Assembly: GCA_009746045.1 (NCBI GenBank)
Contig: RPFO01002226.1
Span: forward strand, 21,001-85,000
Direction: 5' to 3'
DNA length: 64,000 nucleotides
Source of the DNA: Mesostigma viride
Lineage: Eukaryota; Streptophyta; Mesostigmatophyceae; Mesostigmatales; Mesostigmataceae
Shown here: in pieces, positions 61,683 to 64,000 of the stretch
Layout of the letters: the number at the start of each line of letters is the position of its first letter
How positions within the stretch are numbered: position 1 is the stretch's first letter
Notes under the pieces: generated by a model
The model's input: the letters and a program-made list of their open reading frames with translations, nothing else
Told to the model about the DNA's origin: nothing
Database searches by the model: none
Made by a program: the position numbers and the translations under genes

Positions 61683-64000
61683 CTATGGAACACATCAAAT
61701 GCGGTAGCGCCCCCGGGGTCCACGGTCTGCCTATTGAATTTTGGAAAACGTTCTGGTCCCTTCTACACATAGATTTTTACGAATGTATTCTTGAAATTTG
61801 GCGGCATGCACGGTAAGGTGAGCGGCAGATGGGCTGAATCTGCGCTTATCTTACTGTACAAAAAAGGAGACAAGACTCTATGGAAAAACTACCGCCCAAT
61901 CCGTCTCCTTACGGTAGCGTACAAAATCATCAGTAAAATAATCCAACGACGCTTATACACCGTCCTAGACTTCCTCATTGGTCCGGAGCAAGTGGGCTTT
62001 AGGGCCAATCTCCACATCAACGACAGCATCACCCTCATCATGGACATTGTGGAAAAAGCATGGCGCGACGATATAGAGGGTTTCTTATTGTTCTGGGATT
62101 TTGAAAAAGCCTTTGACCGTATGTGCTGGGAATTTACCTAGAACACATTCTAACCGCACTAGCTAGGATTTGGCCCACAACTCATGACCGTCATTATGGG
62201 TATGATCAAATCACTGGCATGGTATTTACTAATAGATGGACACAAGTCAGCGACCGGCGCTAGCTCACGATCGCTACCACAAGGAGATTGCATGTCCCCT
62301 ATTCTATTTCTCTTGGCCCACGCAGGACTCTACTGGCTACACCAGAACGATTCACGCATTCGGGGCTTCCCGACAGGTAACGGCAAAGGTATATTCCAAA
62401 CGGCTTATGTGGATGACACAACAAATGTTTGTATCTCTCTGCCTGAAAGTGCATGCTGTCATGGATAATATCACTACCTATTCTGTTGCCACACAACAAC
62501 GATGCAATGAGCTCAAGTCCACGGGACTGCATATCGGCAAAACCAACACCCTACGCTCCGCCCTCCCCAACCTGGCTGTGACCTGGGTCAAGCCGGGGGA
62601 TCACCACCTTTTGCACAATTGTCCCATCGGCTGCACGCCCGAGGGACGCTTGGCTGAACAACGTGGCTTTCATGTATGATGAAACCAACCACGTGGGCAA
62701 GCTTGCAGGCGTTCTCCTTACCGCAGGGCGCTGGGGGGCCGTCCACCGCATGAGCCTACGCGGGCGAACCCTGATCGTCAACCAACTGTTGTTCTCTAAG
62801 GTCTTGTATTATTGCCAAGCACACCCACCCAATGATGCCACCACACAGCTCATCCAACGCATTGGCAGCAATTTTGTCTGGAAACAGAAAGGCTTAATCT
62901 CCCACACGGTACACGGATGGATCAACAGAGAGATGTCCTTCATGTCATGGGTGCACGGGGGCCTCGGGCTCCACAACATACAATGGCGTCTGTGGTCGCT
63001 GTATGCTAAACAAGTGATATCCGTTTTTATGGGCGTTAACACACACCCTGGCTGCATGCTTGCACGTGAAACGCTAGCCTCTCTTTCCACCCATGCTAGT
63101 GGCACCTCGTGGCAACTGGGGGCGGGAATACTGGGCAGCACCCTTATTTCGTACAAAGGACTCCCATGGTACTGGCAGCGCATATGGACAGGTTACAATA
63201 AGCTCAAGCCGGGTCGCCTAGTCTTTCCTACTACTCGAGAGGAGGTGGCACGGCAGCCACTCTTTTTTAATGACTTAATCACAGACGCTACTAACAAGCC
63301 CCTCGGCGCTCTCCACGGACACAACCCGTATGATGGCTTTCTGCGCGCGTCACCGCCGATTGTCAGGGTGCTGGACCTCTACCTGGGGCACGGCGCTACG
63401 TATCGACGGCTCAGCTACGACGAGGTCAGCACTTGGGTCTCCCACATGCCCTCCCTGCAAGCGTGGCAAACCCTTATAAGTGCGATACCAGCGGCGTGGC
63501 ATGCATTGATGACTGCCCCACGCAAGCCAATTATAACCGGCGACTGGGTTAGCTTCTACGCCGACGGAGTCACGCCTGCGTGCAAGGGTTTAGTCGTGAC
63601 GGTTCTGCCACATGATGGGCTCCAACTACAACTGCTGGAAGCTATTTCTGGCCACAATGGGTGTCTGTATCAACTATCCACCTTATATGCGTACACGCCA
63701 GCTTCCCAGTGTCACCGCATACGCGTAGTCCCATGGTCTGTGCCAAGATCTTGCATGATCCAGCCGGACCCATTATCCCCGCGGTTGGGAGCCTTACATG
63801 GCTACACGTGGGCAACACACGGCTCGATCTACTACATCTGGACCCGGTTGAATTTGGATGGGTCTTAACCAAGGGGGACATCAGAACCAGCAAATGTATC
63901 TTTGAGTACACCGCAGATTGGGGTTATGATATCTTGTTGCATACGTACCATCAGCCCCATCCGGGCCGAGCCCGCTGGGGAATACATTGGCCGGGCTACA
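61683..64000 (+). pseudogene. LINE ORF2, 3' segment (reverse transcriptase and C-terminus), runs off the window
   Basis: Reverse transcriptase motifs in order: KCGSAPGVHGLPIEFW, LYKKGDKTLWKNYRPIRLL, VGFRANLHINDSI, LLFWDFEKAFDRM (motif A), SLPQGDCMSPILF (the usual QGDPLSP with C for P) and AYVDDTTN (the YxDD catalytic motif). The thumb and post-RT region follows in the 62663-63868 frame: LLTAGRWGAVHRMSLRGRTL and GGLGLHNIQWRLWSLYAKQV. Frameshifts near 62137, 62165, 62440 and 63750 disable it. Another frame continues open to the last base (GWVLTKGDIRTSK, FEYTADWGYDILLH), so the 3' end lies outside. It would nick DNA and reverse-transcribe its RNA if intact. Confidence 0.85.

Overview
The window looks like repeat-rich nuclear DNA from a green-lineage eukaryote, most likely a green or streptophyte alga. 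The species is not identified. The evidence is spliced genes with GT..AG introns, two genes whose closest recognisable relatives are plant proteins (a BTB-BACK-F5/8C protein of the Arabidopsis At2g30600 type and a plant-style PIG-Y), plant-type CCCTAAA telomere-like words (around 15443 and 35866), G/C-ending codons in the host exons and many low-complexity inserts in coding sequence. Nothing suggests a bacterial or organellar origin.

Layout. 1-6.4 kb: broken L1-like LINE copies in both orientations, one with a nearly intact ORF1. 6.9-24.4 kb (minus): one large gene of nine or more exons encoding a farnesoic-acid-O-methyltransferase-like domain, two BTB domains, BACK and a C-terminal F5/8C (discoidin) domain. 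It is about three times longer than the plant homologue because of low-complexity inserts, and its introns are full of minisatellites. 25.4-28.4 kb (plus): a two-exon PIG-Y gene, divergent from the BTB gene, whose intron holds a 1.2-kb C/T tract. 29.3-30.3 kb: a LINE tail and dispersed repeats. 31.7-33.65 kb (minus): an intronless F-box/leucine-rich-repeat gene. 33.7-41.8 kb: no convincing gene, but telomere-like words, palindrome arrays, a 3.2-kb element with long inverted arms and a (CT)n tract.

41.9-64 kb is a nest of mobile DNA. A DUF7869-like, probably transposon-derived gene (43.9-49.3 kb) is split by a 1,849-bp hAT element with a perfect 8-bp target duplication, and the hAT itself carries a 461-bp TA-flanked MITE. 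Arrays of the nonamer GGTGCAACG lie on both sides of the DUF7869 gene. A LINE ORF2 (from 50.5 kb, running off the window end) is split in the reverse transcriptase region by a 10,314-bp element (51369-61682) with matching terminal inverted repeats and a 4-bp target duplication. The core of this element is a giant imperfect palindrome carrying mirrored tandem arrays, the architecture of a foldback transposon.

Three host genes are well supported: the BTB-BACK-F5/8C gene, PIGY and the F-box/LRR gene. They are unrelated in function (probable ubiquitin-ligase adaptor, GPI-anchor synthesis, F-box substrate receptor). Most other long open frames come from tandem repeats. Exon boundaries were derived by hand from splice sites and recalled family similarity; no search was run.
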